Below, piece after piece: positions 11,248 to 20,749 of a stretch of DNA of 64,000 nucleotides (its first letter is position 1; each line of letters begins with the position of its first letter). A program made the translations under genes and the position numbers. The DNA is from Gammaproteobacteria bacterium. GTDB lineage: Bacteria > Pseudomonadota > Gammaproteobacteria > Ga0077536. Location of the stretch: positions 1 through 64,000 of the forward strand of contig JADLGE010000048.1 in NCBI GenBank assembly GCA_020849475.1, written 5' to 3'. The notes below the pieces were generated by a model. That model did not search any database and was not told where the DNA came from. It saw only the letters and a list, made by a program, of their open reading frames with translations.

Positions 11248-12012
11248 TCAGGCGAGCGCGGCACGGCATACAGCGATGAACGACGCGGCGACCAGGGCCG
11301 CGCCGCCGATGAGCCCGCCGTCGATGTCGGGCATGGCGAACAATTCGGCGGCATTGTCGGGTTTGACGCTGCCGCCGTAGAGGATGCGGGTGCGCGCGGC
11401 GAGCCCGGCGTCGACCGTCGCCAGGCGCGCGCGAATGGCGGCATGCACGGCCTGCGCCTGGGCCGGCGTGGCCGATTCACCGGTGCCGATGGCCCACACC
11501 GGTTCGTAGGCAATGACCAGTCGCGCCAGGAGATCGGCCGCTTCCGGCAGCGCCAACAAGGCGTCGAGCTGGCGGGCGATGACGGCCTCGGTGGCGTCGG
11601 CGCGGCGCTCGGCCAAGGTCTCGCCGACGCAGAATATCGGCGTCAGGCCGTGGGCCGCGGCGGTCTTGATCTTGGCCACCACGCGCGCATCGGTGTCGCC
11701 GAACATCTGGCGACGCTCGGAGTGACCGACGATGGCATAGCCGCAACCACAGTCGGCGAGCATCGCGGCGGCGATCTCACCGGTATAGGCGCCCGGCTCG
11801 TACTCCGAGCAATCCTGCGCGCCCAGCGCCACGCCGCTGCCGGCGATACTGGCGCCCACCACATCGAGATAGGGGCTCGGCGGACACAGCACGACATCCA
11901 GCGCGTTGTCGAGACCGGCGTCGACAACCGCACGCGCGAGCGCTGAGGCCATCGCACGCGAGCCGTTCATTTTCCAGTTGCCGGCAACCAGACGGCGCCG
12001 CTCAGTGCTCAC
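11248..12012 (-). CDS. tpiA: Triosephosphate isomerase
   Basis: This enzyme interconverts dihydroxyacetone phosphate and glyceraldehyde 3-phosphate in glycolysis and gluconeogenesis. All active-site parts are visible: LVAGNWKMNG (Asn, Lys), VGHSERR (electrophilic His), AYEPVWAIGTG (catalytic Glu, then loop 6) and YGGSVKPDN (phosphate site). The family start falls at a GTG at 12012, giving 254 residues; the in-frame open stretch upstream to 12198 overlaps rluB and is unrelated. No strong ribosome site is seen before the GTG. Confidence 0.95.
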   Translation of the reverse strand: MSTERRRLVAGNWKMNGSRAMASALARAVVDAGLDNALDVVLCPPSPYLDVVGASIAGSGVALGAQDCSEYEPGAYTGEIAAAMLADCGCGYAIVGHSERRQMFGDTDARVVAKIKTAAAHGLTPIFCVGETLAERRADATEAVIARQLDALLALPEAADLLARLVIAYEPVWAIGTGESATPAQAQAVHAAIRARLATVDAGLAARTRILYGGSVKPDNAAELFAMPDIDGGLIGGAALVAASFIAVCRAALA

Positions 12013-12124
12013 GGTTTGATCAGTCAAAATGAAGTACGGGGCAGTTGAAAAGCGGCCAAGCTTAGCGGCGCGGGCCTTGGAGATCAATGCGATGAGTGAG
12101 GCGCGCAGCGCGGACCGGCCGGCC

Positions 12125-12937
12125 TCAGCTGGCGGGACCGCCGCCGCGCAGTTCTTCTCCGCGTGAATCGAGGCCGACCAGCGCGCACAACTCGTCACGC
12201 AGCGCGCCGCCGAGTTCGACGGTCTGACCGCCGCGCAGATCGGCCGGCAGCATGATATTGCCGAAGCGCACGCGGATCAGGCGGCTGACCTTGACGCCCT
12301 GTGATTCCCACAGACGCCGCACTTCGCGCTGGCGGCCGCTCTGCACCACGCAGTAGTACCAGCGATTGGCGCCATCGCCCTCGCCTTCGACGATGTCATC
12401 GAAGTGGAAACGTTCACCGTCGATGTCGACGCCGTCGCGCAGGCGCTGCAACATCTCGTCCTCGACCTCGCCGAAAATGCGCGCGGCATATTCGCGATCG
12501 ACGCGGTAGCGCGGATGCATGAGGCGGTGCGCCAGTTCGCCGTGATTGGTGAACAGCAACAGTCCGCTGGTGTTGATGTCGAGGCGTCCGATGTTGATCC
12601 AGCGGCCACGCTCGATGCGCGGCAGATCTTCGAAAATGTTCGGGCGATTCTGCTCGTCACGGCGCGTGCACACCACGCCGGCCGGCGTGTTGTAGGCCAG
12701 CACGTGCAATTCCTGGCTGGCGCCACTGACGCGCAGCACGCGGCCGTCGTCCAACTGCACACGATCGCCGGGCGCGACGCGCGCGCCGGTTTCGGCGCGA
12801 CGGCCGTTGACACGGATGCGGCCGGCGTCTATCCAGCGTTCGATTTCGCGCCGCGATCCCCAGCCGGCGCGCGCCAGCACCTTGTGGATGCGCTCGCCAC
12901 CTTCGCCCTGCGCCTGCGGGTCGTTCGCGACGCTCAC
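12125..12937 (-). CDS. rluB: 23S rRNA pseudouridine(2605) synthase RluB
   Basis: RluB converts a uridine in 23S rRNA to pseudouridine during ribosome assembly. An N-terminal S4 RNA-binding domain (RIHKVLARAGWGSRREIERWI) is followed by the RsuA-type catalytic domain with the aspartate in GRLDINTSGLLLFT. It has 270 residues. The start is a GTG that overlaps the scpB stop by 4 nt (GTGA), indicating coupling. The alternative within the family would be RluE/RsuA, but the scpAB neighbourhood is typical for RluB. Confidence 0.92.
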   Translation of the reverse strand: MSVANDPQAQGEGGERIHKVLARAGWGSRREIERWIDAGRIRVNGRRAETGARVAPGDRVQLDDGRVLRVSGASQELHVLAYNTPAGVVCTRRDEQNRPNIFEDLPRIERGRWINIGRLDINTSGLLLFTNHGELAHRLMHPRYRVDREYAARIFGEVEDEMLQRLRDGVDIDGERFHFDDIVEGEGDGANRWYYCVVQSGRQREVRRLWESQGVKVSRLIRVRFGNIMLPADLRGGQTVELGGALRDELCALVGLDSRGEELRGGGPAS

Positions 12938-13839
12938 GAGGCCACCTCCGGATTTTCGTTGCCGTCGCCGTTGGTACTGGTACTGGTACTGGTGTTCGCG
13001 TCGTCGGCAGTGGCCGGCGTTTCGTCAGCGACCACCGTCTCTGACTCGGCAACCGCGACCGCCTCGTCGAGTGTCGCCTGCGCGGCAGCGGCGGGCTCGG
13101 TGTCCGGCCCGGCCGCGACCTCACCGCCGCTATCGGTCTCGCTCGCGGCACCATCGGCTGCGGATTCCGCTGCGGCCGCTGCAGATGCATGGTCGCCCCC
13201 GGCAGCAGCGGTGGTCGCGGCCTCGTCCGCCGTCGCGCCCTCTTCGTCCAATACGATGTTGGCGAAGAGATCGGCATTGATGGCGTCGAAATCCTTGAGT
13301 TCAGCCAGACTCGGCAACTCGGCGAGAGATTTCAGACCGAAGTAATCGAGAAACTCCTTGGTCGTCGCATAGACCGCCGGGCGGCCCGGCACGTCGCGGT
13401 GGCCCACCACTTTCACCCAGTCGCGCTCCAGGAGCAGGCGCATGATGTTGCTGCTGACGGCGACGCCGCGCACGTGTTCAATCTCGCCGCGCGTGATGGG
13501 CTGGCGGTAGGCAACCAGCGCCAGCGTTTCGAGCAGCGCGCGCGAATAGCGCGGCTTGCGCTCTTCCCACAGCCGCGATACGCGGTCGGCATAGGCGGCG
13601 CGCGCCTGGAAGCGAAAGCCGCTCGCCACTTCGACCAGCTCCACGCCGCGCTCGGCGTAGTCGCTCTGCAAATCGCCCAGCACATTGCGCAGAACATCCT
13701 TGCCGGGACCGTTGCCGCCTTCGTCTTCGAGAATCTTGGCCAGACGCTCGACGCTGACCGGCGCTTCGGACGCCATCACGATGGCCTCCACCACGGGCTT
13801 GAGATTCACTGCTTCCACGGCCGGGCTCTCCGCTTCCAT
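12934..13839 (-). CDS. scpB: Segregation and condensation protein ScpB
   Basis: ScpB is a winged-helix kleisin partner that works with ScpA and SMC in chromosome condensation. Residues 1 to about 200 form the conserved part (LLETLALVAYRQPITRGEIE, GRPAVYATTKEFLDYFGL). A tail of about 100 residues, rich in Ala, Glu, Thr and Ser, follows; it includes a Thr-Ser repeat encoded by a hexanucleotide tandem repeat near 12972-12992. The total of 301 residues exceeds the usual length of about 200 because of this tail. It starts 1 nt after scpA. Confidence 0.93.
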   Translation of the reverse strand: MEAESPAVEAVNLKPVVEAIVMASEAPVSVERLAKILEDEGGNGPGKDVLRNVLGDLQSDYAERGVELVEVASGFRFQARAAYADRVSRLWEERKPRYSRALLETLALVAYRQPITRGEIEHVRGVAVSSNIMRLLLERDWVKVVGHRDVPGRPAVYATTKEFLDYFGLKSLAELPSLAELKDFDAINADLFANIVLDEEGATADEAATTAAAGGDHASAAAAAESAADGAASETDSGGEVAAGPDTEPAAAAQATLDEAVAVAESETVVADETPATADDANTSTSTSTNGDGNENPEVAS

Positions 13840-13840
13840 G

Positions 13841-14677
13841 TCAGGCCACCAACTTCACGTAGATGGGTTCGCGCTCGCCGTTCTGCACGATTTCGATCAT
13901 CGCTTCCTTGATCAATTCGAGTATCGCCATCAAGGTCACCACGGCGCCGGCGCGCCCTTCCTCAAACGAGAAGAAATCATGAAAGGCGGTGAACACATCG
14001 CCGCGCGCCTGTGCCAGCACCCGCGACATGCGCTCGCGCACCGACAGCGCCTCGCGCTTGATGCGATGGTCGGCAAACATTTCGCCGCGATGCAGGACAT
14101 CGCGAAACGCATCGAGCAGGGCTTCGAGAGTCAAATCGGGCAATTCCTTATTGGCGCTGATACGCTCGAATTCCACTACCACCGGGTACCACTCGCGCTC
14201 CATGCGCGGCATGATTTCGATGTCCTCGGCGGCTTTCTTGTAGCGCTCGTATTCCTGCAGGCGTCGCACCAGTTCGGCACGCGGGTCGCCTTCTTCCTCG
14301 GTGTCGTTCTTGGGGCGCGGCAACAGCATGCGCGATTTGATCTCGGCCAGCATGGCCGCCATCAGAAGGTATTCGGCCGCCAGTTCGAACTTCATTTCTT
14401 TCATGAGTCCGATGTAGGTCATGTACTGCTCAGTGACGCGCGCTATCGGAATGTCGAGGATGTCGAGGTTCTGGCGCTTGATGAGATAGAGCAGCAGATC
14501 GAGCGGGCCTTCAAACGCCTCGAGAAAAACTTCCAGCGCTTCAGGCGGGATGTACAAGTCGCGCGGCGGTTCGCTGAGCGGCACGCCCTGCACCACCGCG
14601 AACGGCATTTCGGCCTGGCTCGGCGACGCGAATGCTTCAGCCGGCGCCTGCTCCGCGGCGGGCAGTGTCTCGTTCAT
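13841..14677 (-). CDS. scpA: Segregation and condensation protein ScpA
   Basis: ScpA is the kleisin that bridges SMC heads. The family N-terminal motif FEGPLDLLLYLIKRQNLDI is clear at about residues 55-73, followed by EYLLMAAMLAEIKSRMLLP. The C-terminal winged-helix ends in GAVVTLMAILELIKE. It has 278 residues with an N-terminal extension of about 45 residues. It lies one base after trpS and one base before scpB, so the trpS-scpA-scpB-rluB run is probably one transcript. Confidence 0.94.
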   Translation of the reverse strand: MNETLPAAEQAPAEAFASPSQAEMPFAVVQGVPLSEPPRDLYIPPEALEVFLEAFEGPLDLLLYLIKRQNLDILDIPIARVTEQYMTYIGLMKEMKFELAAEYLLMAAMLAEIKSRMLLPRPKNDTEEEGDPRAELVRRLQEYERYKKAAEDIEIMPRMEREWYPVVVEFERISANKELPDLTLEALLDAFRDVLHRGEMFADHRIKREALSVRERMSRVLAQARGDVFTAFHDFFSFEEGRAGAVVTLMAILELIKEAMIEIVQNGEREPIYVKLVA

Positions 14678-14678
14678 G

Positions 14679-15890
14679 TCAGCGATACACCAGGTTCATG
14701 ACCTGGCGCACGTCGTCGAGGGTGTCGCGCGCGACGCTGCGCGCCGCTTCACAGCCTTCATCGATGATGGCGCGCACTGAATCCGGGTCGGCGAGGAATT
14801 CCTGGCTGCGTTCGCGTATCGGCTGCTGTTCCTTGATCACGGCGTCGATCACCGGCTGCTTGCAGTCCAGGCAACCAATGCCGGCGCTGGTGCAGCCCTC
14901 GCGCACCCAGTTACGCACGTCGTCGTTGGAATAGACCTCGTGCCATTTCCACACTGGACATTTGCGCGGGTCGCCCGGATCGGTGCGCCGCACGCGCGCC
15001 GGATCGGTCGGCATGGTGCGCAGTTTCTGCGTCACCGACTCCGGCGCTTCGCGCAAGGAGATGGTGTTGCCATAGGACTTCGACATCTTCTCGCCGTCGA
15101 GACCCGGCATTTTTGATTCGGGGGTCAGCAGCGCCTGCGGCTCGGGCAGGATGACCTTGCCGCCACCTTCGAGATAACCGAGCAGGCGCTCACGGTCGCC
15201 GATGCTTATGTTCTGCTGTGATTCGAGCAGCGCGCGGCCGCGCTCCAGCGCTTCGCCATCGCCGGTTTCCTGGTAGGTGCGGCGGATGTCGAAATAGAGC
15301 TTGGCGTTTTTCTTGCCCATCTTCTTGGCAGCGGCTTCGGCCTTGTCTTCGAAACCGAGTTCGCGCCCGTAGAGATAGTTGAAGCGCCGCGCCACTTCAC
15401 GCGACAGCTCGATGTGCGCGACCTGATCCTCGCCCACCGGCACATGTCCGGCCTTGTAGATGAGGATGTCCGCCGACTGCAGCAGGGGGTAGCCGAGGAA
15501 GCCGTAAGTCGAGAGATCCTTTTCCTTGAGCTTCTCCTGCTGGTCCTTGTAGCTCGGCACGCGCTCCAGCCAGCTGATCGGCGTGATCATCGACAGCAGC
15601 AGGTGCAGCTCGGCATGTTCCGGCACCCGCGACTGCACGAACAGCGTCGCTTCGCCAGGATTGATGCCGACCGACAGCCAGTCGACCACGATGTCGAACA
15701 CCGACTCGCCGATGATGCTGGTGTCTTCGTAGGCGGTGGTCAGCGCATGCCAGTCGGCGACAAAGAAAAAACACTCGAATTCGTGTTGCAGCTGCACCCA
15801 GTTCTTGAGCACGCCGTGGTAGTGGCCGAGATGCAGTTGTCCGGTCGGGCGCATGCCGGACAGCACGCGTTTATTGGCGGCAATGGTCAT
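14679..15890 (-). CDS. trpS: Tryptophan--tRNA ligase
   Basis: This enzyme charges tRNA-Trp. It is a class I synthetase with the HIGH-like motif QLHLGHYHG near residue 20 and KMSKS in DGEKMSKSYGN. It has 403 residues, longer than the E. coli enzyme (334) but like the longer form found in many GC-rich proteobacteria. A CxxC-like segment (GIGCLDCKQP) lies in the C-terminal part. The start ATG 15890 fits the family N-terminus; an in-frame extension to 15941 has no support. Confidence 0.95.
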   Translation of the reverse strand: MTIAANKRVLSGMRPTGQLHLGHYHGVLKNWVQLQHEFECFFFVADWHALTTAYEDTSIIGESVFDIVVDWLSVGINPGEATLFVQSRVPEHAELHLLLSMITPISWLERVPSYKDQQEKLKEKDLSTYGFLGYPLLQSADILIYKAGHVPVGEDQVAHIELSREVARRFNYLYGRELGFEDKAEAAAKKMGKKNAKLYFDIRRTYQETGDGEALERGRALLESQQNISIGDRERLLGYLEGGGKVILPEPQALLTPESKMPGLDGEKMSKSYGNTISLREAPESVTQKLRTMPTDPARVRRTDPGDPRKCPVWKWHEVYSNDDVRNWVREGCTSAGIGCLDCKQPVIDAVIKEQQPIRERSQEFLADPDSVRAIIDEGCEAARSVARDTLDDVRQVMNLVYR

Positions 15891-16054
15891 TGCTCGGGTT
15901 TCCTGGTTGAGCGCGTGGGGCCAGCAACAGCCGCGCTGCACTTGGCGGTATGCCGCCCAGCGGCAAGATGAAGGGGCTGGATGCTCATGGTGACTGCGCC
16001 GGTATTATTCCAGCCTCGTCCGGCCAGATCCAGGCAGATCAAACCTGTGCCGGG

Positions 16055-16684
16055 CTACTGCAGCTCGGCGACATGGGACACATCGCCGAGGCCCTGGCGC
16101 ACCAGCACCGGCGCCGGCCCCGTGAGATCGATGATGGTCGTCATCTCGATACCGACAGCGCCGGCATCGAACACCGCGTCGACCGCATGGCCCAGCACTT
16201 CGACGATTTCCTCGGGGTCGGCGAACGGCAGACTCACCTCGTCATCGATGACGGTGGTGGCCAGCAATGGCGACTGGCTTTCGAGCAGACCGTGGATGAA
16301 CGGGTGATTGACGATGCGCAGACCCACCGTGCGGCGCTTCTCGTCCTGCAGGCGCCGCGGCGTTTCACGGGTGGCGGGCAGAATGTAGGTATACGGCCCG
16401 GGACTCAGAGTCTTCATGAGACGGAAGGCGTCGTTGCTGACCTTGGCGTAGGTCGCGACTTCCGCGGCATCGCGGCACAGCAGCGTCAGGTGATGATCGC
16501 GTTCCAGACGCCGTATCGCGCGCAGTCGATCCTCGGGCGCCTTGTTGCCGGCCGCGCAGATCAATGAATAGCAGGCATCGGTCGGCGCGATCACCACGCC
16601 ACCGCGGGCGATGATGTCCGCAGCCTGGCTGACCAAACGGGCTTGAGGATGCGTGGGATGTACGCGGATGTGTAGCGATTTCAT
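16055..16684 (-). CDS. YciO/TsaC/Sua5 family threonylcarbamoyladenylate synthase-like protein
   Basis: The family has a YrdC fold that binds RNA or nucleotide and, in TsaC/Sua5, makes threonylcarbamoyl-AMP for t6A tRNA modification. The protein has 209 residues and matches the YciO branch at its start (IHIRVHPTHP-type: LHIRVHPTHPQ) and in GGVVIAPTDACYSL and SPGPYTYILPAT. YciO's exact role is not settled, so I leave the function at family level. The position upstream of trpS-scpAB fits YciO. ATG 16684 was chosen by alignment to the family start; the longer form to 16783 reads into non-coding sequence. Confidence 0.85.
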   Translation of the reverse strand: MKSLHIRVHPTHPQARLVSQAADIIARGGVVIAPTDACYSLICAAGNKAPEDRLRAIRRLERDHHLTLLCRDAAEVATYAKVSNDAFRLMKTLSPGPYTYILPATRETPRRLQDEKRRTVGLRIVNHPFIHGLLESQSPLLATTVIDDEVSLPFADPEEIVEVLGHAVDAVFDAGAVGIEMTTIIDLTGPAPVLVRQGLGDVSHVAELQ

Positions 16685-16857
16685 GGGAGTCGTTCGGATT
16701 GTTGGCGCGTCCGCCGGAGGCTTTTCGCCGCCGGCCTTCTGGTCATGTGCACGTCGATGAGGCACACTGAACCAGCACGACAAGCCAGTGCGAGTCTAAC
16801 AGTCATCGAACCCGAAGCCACCATGTTTCCTGCGCGACAATCCAGCGGGGGCGCGCC

Positions 16858-17139
16858 ATGACGGGCGCTCCAGAGACACGCGTTGCGCGCATTCGCGCGG
16901 CGCTCGTGGCGGCGCTTGCGCCCACCGAATTGGACGTCAGCGACGACAGTCATGCCCACGCGGGCCATGCCGGCGCGTTGACCGGCAAGGGTCATTTCAG
17001 CGTGAGAATCGTGGCGCCCTGCTTCGCTGGCGTCGCACCGTTGAAGCGGCATCGCATGGTCTATGCCGCCGTCGATGAACTCATGAACAGCGACATACAT
17101 GCCCTCAGCATCGACGCCCGCGCTCCTGGGCAATCCTGA
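16858..17139 (+). CDS. BolA family protein
   Basis: BolA-family proteins partner monothiol glutaredoxins in iron-sulfur cluster handling and in some cases bind DNA. The 93-residue protein has the family pattern of an N-terminal helix (RVARIRAALVAALAP), the DDSHAHAGHAG stretch with conserved histidines, GHFSVRIVAPCFAG, RHRMVYAAVDELM and a terminal HALSIDARAP. A G-rich ribosome site lies about seven bases before the ATG. Its 3' end overlaps the next gene by 41 nt. Confidence 0.93.
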   Translation: MTGAPETRVARIRAALVAALAPTELDVSDDSHAHAGHAGALTGKGHFSVRIVAPCFAGVAPLKRHRMVYAAVDELMNSDIHALSIDARAPGQS

Positions 17140-17947
17140 GCCGCGCGGCCTGAAGGAAAGCTGGCGCAGCCGCGACGGCGAGTCGCGCCTGGTGCGCGGC
17201 GACCATATGGAACTGCTCGCCAGTCTGCCGGCCGATTCGGTGGACTGCATCTGGACCGATCCGCCCTATTTCCTCTCCAATGGCGGCACCTCCTGCCATG
17301 CTGGCAAACGCGTCGCCGTGCATAAAGGCGCCTGGGATCAAAGCCAGGGCGTGGCGGCGGATCATGCCTTCAACCGCACCTGGCTCGCCGAGTGTCGACG
17401 GGTGCTCAAGCCTAGCGGCACCATCTGGGTGAGCGGCACCCATCATGTGTATCTCTCGGTCGGCATGGCCTTGATGGAACTGGGCTACCGCCTGTTGAAT
17501 GACATCGTGTGGGAAAAACCCAATCCGCCGCCGAATCTCGGCTGCCGCTGTTTCACTCACGCAACGGAAATGATCCTGTGGGCGAGCAAATCGGCCAAGG
17601 GCGCGCAGAACCGTTATACCTTCAACTATGCCGATATGAAGGCCGAGAACGACGGCCGCCAGATGAAGAACGTGTGGCGCTTCACTGCGCCCGGCACGGG
17701 CGAGAAGCGTCACGGCAAGCATCCGACCCAGAAGCCACTGGCCTTGGTCGAACGCTGTCTGCTGGCCAGCACCCATCCTGGCGACCTGGTGCTCGACCCG
17801 TTTGCGGGCTCGGCCTCCACCGGCGTTGCCGCGCTCGGCGCCGGCCGCCGTTTCATCGGCGCGGAAATCGACACCAATTACTGCAAGCTCGCGAGCAAGC
17901 GCCTGACGGCAGCCGACCTCGCGCGCCCTCCGTCAGAGACACCATGA
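17099..17947 (+). CDS. Orphan beta-class site-specific DNA methyltransferase (N6-adenine or N4-cytosine)
   Basis: This 282-residue protein has the motif order of beta-class amino-methyltransferases: DPPY at residues 54-57 near the N-terminus, then the S-adenosylmethionine motif DPFAGSASTG about 180 residues later, followed by FIGAEID. The stretch PPYFLSNGGTSCHAGKR resembles GATC-type enzymes such as DpnA, but the target site cannot be read from sequence. No restriction gene is nearby. The 5' end is uncertain: ATG 17099 lies inside bolA and lacks a ribosome site. The stop shares ATGA with dapE, so it seems stably embedded in the operon. Confidence 0.85.
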   Translation: MPSASTPALLGNPEPRGLKESWRSRDGESRLVRGDHMELLASLPADSVDCIWTDPPYFLSNGGTSCHAGKRVAVHKGAWDQSQGVAADHAFNRTWLAECRRVLKPSGTIWVSGTHHVYLSVGMALMELGYRLLNDIVWEKPNPPPNLGCRCFTHATEMILWASKSAKGAQNRYTFNYADMKAENDGRQMKNVWRFTAPGTGEKRHGKHPTQKPLALVERCLLASTHPGDLVLDPFAGSASTGVAALGAGRRFIGAEIDTNYCKLASKRLTAADLARPPSETP

Positions 17948-19074
17948 ACCCGACCCTGGAACTGACCCGCGACCTCATCGCCTGTGCGTCCGTGACGCCG
18001 GCCGACGCCGGCTGCCTGGACATGATCTCGGCGCGTCTCGCGCCGCTTGGATTCGAATGCGTGCGCCTGCCGGCTAACGGCGTCGACAACCTGTGGGCGC
18101 TGCGCGGCGGCCATGGGCCGTGCCTGGCGTTCGCCGGTCATACCGACGTGGTGCCGCCCGGTCCGCTGGATGCCTGGACCCGCCCGCCCTTCGAACCGCG
18201 GGTGGTGGACGGAAAATTGTGGGGCCGCGGCGCGGCCGACATGAAAGGCAGTCTTGCGGCGATGGTGGTGGCGGTCGAGCGCTTCGTCACTGCGCATCCC
18301 AGCCACAACGGTCGCATCGCCTTCATGCTGACCTCCGACGAGGAAGGCCCGGCCACCGACGGCACGGTGCGCATCGTCGAACATCTGCGCGAGCACGCCA
18401 TCAAGGTCGACTGGTGCATCGTCGGCGAGCCGAGCAGCGATCAACGTCTGGGAGATACGGTGCGGGTCGGCCGACGCGGCTCGCTGAACGGTCGCCTGAC
18501 GGTGCGTGGCGTGCAAGGCCATGTCGCCTACCCGGACCGCGCCGACAATCCCTTCCATCGCGCACTGCCGGCACTGACGGAGCTGGTGGCGCGACGCTGG
18601 GACGCCGGCAATGCGTTCTACCCGCCGACTTCCTTCCAGATCTCCAACGTGCATACCGGCACCGGCGCCGAGAACGTCATTCCCGGCACGCTGGAGGTAC
18701 TGTTCAATTTCCGCTACTGCACCGAACAGACCGAGGCCGGCTTGAAGGCCGCGGTGCACACGCTGCTCGACAGCCATGGTCTCGACTACGAACTCAAGTG
18801 GCAGTTGTCGGGCGCGCCCTTCCTGACCGCCGGCGGCAAACTTGTGGAGGCAGTGCAGAAGGTGCTGGCGGCGGAACTCGACGTGCGTCCCGAGCTCTCC
18901 ACCGGCGGCGGCACCTCGGACGGACGCTTCATCGCGCCGCTCGGCGTGGAAGTCGTCGAACTCGGCCCGCTCAACGCCAGCATCCACAAGATTGACGAAT
19001 GGGTGAACGTCGACGAGCTCGACGAGCTCGCGCGCGTCTACCAGGGCATTCTCACCGAGCTGCTCGGCGCCTGA
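17944..19074 (+). CDS. dapE: Succinyl-diaminopimelate desuccinylase
   Basis: DapE is a dinuclear zinc hydrolase that releases succinate from N-succinyl-LL-diaminopimelate, giving the precursor for peptidoglycan and lysine. Zinc and catalytic residues are visible in FAGHTDVVPPG, WGRGAADMKGS, LTSDEEGPATDG and the C-terminal STGGGTSDGRF and LGPLNASIHKIDE. It has 376 residues, as expected. ATG 17944 overlaps the methyltransferase stop by 4 nt; the open frame further upstream is a shadow of that gene. Confidence 0.97.
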   Translation: MNPTLELTRDLIACASVTPADAGCLDMISARLAPLGFECVRLPANGVDNLWALRGGHGPCLAFAGHTDVVPPGPLDAWTRPPFEPRVVDGKLWGRGAADMKGSLAAMVVAVERFVTAHPSHNGRIAFMLTSDEEGPATDGTVRIVEHLREHAIKVDWCIVGEPSSDQRLGDTVRVGRRGSLNGRLTVRGVQGHVAYPDRADNPFHRALPALTELVARRWDAGNAFYPPTSFQISNVHTGTGAENVIPGTLEVLFNFRYCTEQTEAGLKAAVHTLLDSHGLDYELKWQLSGAPFLTAGGKLVEAVQKVLAAELDVRPELSTGGGTSDGRFIAPLGVEVVELGPLNASIHKIDEWVNVDELDELARVYQGILTELLGA

Positions 19075-19092
19075 TACGGGGCCCGAAAATGA

Positions 19093-19117
19093 CGACGCCG
19101 GCACGAGGCCGGCGTCG
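19093..19117. terminator. Hairpin between convergent dapE and aceA
   Basis: Ten-base arms CGACGCCGGC and GCCGGCGTCG surround a 5-base loop, between the 3' ends of two convergent genes. It lacks a clear T-run on either side, so a bidirectional terminator or transcript-end stabiliser is inferred from position. Confidence 0.5.
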
Positions 19118-19154
19118 GTGCACATGCGCGCAGAACGCGCAGCGCGTCAGAGGA

Positions 19155-20438
19155 TCAATGGAACTGCTGTTCTTCGGTCGAGCCGGTCAGCGCGGTGACC
19201 GAGGACTGGCCGCCCTGGATCACGGTGGTGACGTCGTCGAAGTAACCCGCGCCCACTTCCTGCTGGTGGCTGGCGAAGGTGTAACCACGCTTGGCGGCGG
19301 CGAATTCCTTCTCCTGCACCATTTCCACGTAGGCGGTCATGCCCTTTTCCACGTAGTTCTGCGCAAGGTCGAACATGTTGTACCACATGTTGTGAATGCC
19401 GGCCAAAGTGATGAACTGGTACTTGTAGCCCATCGCGCCCAGCTCGCGCTGGAACTTGGCGATGGAGGCGTCGTCGAGGTTCTTCTTCCAGTTGAACGAC
19501 GGCGAGCAGTTGTAGGCCAGCAGCTGATCGGGGAACTGCTTCTTGATGGCCTCAGCGAAACGCTTGGCTTCGTCCATGTCCGGCACCGCGGTTTCGCACC
19601 ACAGCAGATCAGCATACGGCGCGTAGGCGAGACCGCGGGCGATGGCCTGGTCGAGGCCCGCATTGGTGACGTAGAAGCCTTCAGCGGTGCGCTCGCCGGT
19701 CACGAACGGATGGTCACGCTCGTCGATGTCCGAGGTCAGCAGGTTGGCGGCATTGGCGTCGGTACGGGCCAGCACCACGGTCGGCACGCCGGCGGTATCG
19801 GCGGCGAGACGCGCGGCGACCAGCTTCTGAATCGCTTCCTGGGTCGGCACCAGCACCTTGCCACCCATGTGGCCGCACTTCTTGACGGACGCCAGCTGGT
19901 CCTCGAAGTGCACGCCGGCGGCGCCGGCTTCGATCATGTTCTTCATGAGTTCGAAAGCGTTCAGCACGCCGCCGAAGCCGGCTTCGGCGTCAGCCACGAT
20001 CGGAATGAAGTAATCAGTGTTGCCGTTCTGCTTGGACCACTGGATCTCGTCCGCGCGCTTGAAGGCGTTGTTGATGCGGCGAACCATGGTCGGCACCGAG
20101 TCGACGGCGTACAGCGACTGGTCGGGGTACATGGTCTCGGAAGTGTTGCCGTCGGCGGCGACCTGCCAGCCCGACAGGTAAATCGCCTGGATGCCGGCCT
20201 TGACCTGCTGGACAGCCTGGCCGCCGGTCAGAGCGCCGAGGCAGGGCACGAAGTCGGCGGTGTTGACCAGGTTCCACAGCTTCTCGGCACCGCGACGAGC
20301 CAAAGTGTGCTCGACCATTACGCTGCCGCGCAGGCGCACAACGTCTTCCGCGGAATAGGGACGGGTGACGCCCTTCCAACGCGGATTGGTGGCCCAATCC
20401 TGCTTGAGCTGCTTAGCTTGTTCCTCGAATGACGACAT
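19155..20438 (-). CDS. aceA: Isocitrate lyase
   Basis: Isocitrate lyase splits isocitrate into glyoxylate and succinate, the first step of the glyoxylate shunt used for growth on acetate or fatty acids. The catalytic loop [11 protein letters not shown] is present, as are DADAGFGG-type [10 protein letters not shown] and FNWKKN. The 427-residue length fits the short, prokaryotic type. A clear ribosome site (GGAGAA) precedes the ATG. No malate synthase is adjacent. A 555-bp divergent region separates it from clpS. Confidence 0.97.
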   Translation of the reverse strand: MSSFEEQAKQLKQDWATNPRWKGVTRPYSAEDVVRLRGSVMVEHTLARRGAEKLWNLVNTADFVPCLGALTGGQAVQQVKAGIQAIYLSGWQVAADGNTSETMYPDQSLYAVDSVPTMVRRINNAFKRADEIQWSKQNGNTDYFIPIVADAEAGFGGVLNAFELMKNMIEAGAAGVHFEDQLASVKKCGHMGGKVLVPTQEAIQKLVAARLAADTAGVPTVVLARTDANAANLLTSDIDERDHPFVTGERTAEGFYVTNAGLDQAIARGLAYAPYADLLWCETAVPDMDEAKRFAEAIKKQFPDQLLAYNCSPSFNWKKNLDDASIAKFQRELGAMGYKYQFITLAGIHNMWYNMFDLAQNYVEKGMTAYVEMVQEKEFAAAKRGYTFASHQQEVGAGYFDDVTTVIQGGQSSVTALTGSTEEQQFH

Positions 20439-20749
20439 GCTCGTGTTCTCCTGCCAATGTCACTGGATAAATAAGAATCGGAAGCTTCTCGCGCCACGCT
20501 GGGACGAAGCTCGGTGTCCGGTCGGCGCATCGCGCGACGCAGAGGGGAAGGCCCAGGCGCCTGAGGGCGCGGATGGTAATCCTCCCCCGCCTGGTCCAGC
20601 AAGGAAATACGCGGGAAAACGTCGACTTCTGCGCGCCCGACCGGGGACGGTCACGGCTCAACGAAAGCGGGACTGGCCGTGGCCTGTGAAGCAACGCGGC
20701 GCGAGCCGTCGCGCAGAGCGGCCCGCAAGGTACGTTGCACTGCACCAAG

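Noticed and set aside
17509-17943. dapE starting upstream at 17509
   Set aside because: The upstream part is an out-of-frame reading of the methyltransferase gene; the DapE family starts at 17944.
17099-17947. A restriction-modification system
   Set aside because: No endonuclease-like gene is found next to the methyltransferase; the neighbours are bolA and dapE.
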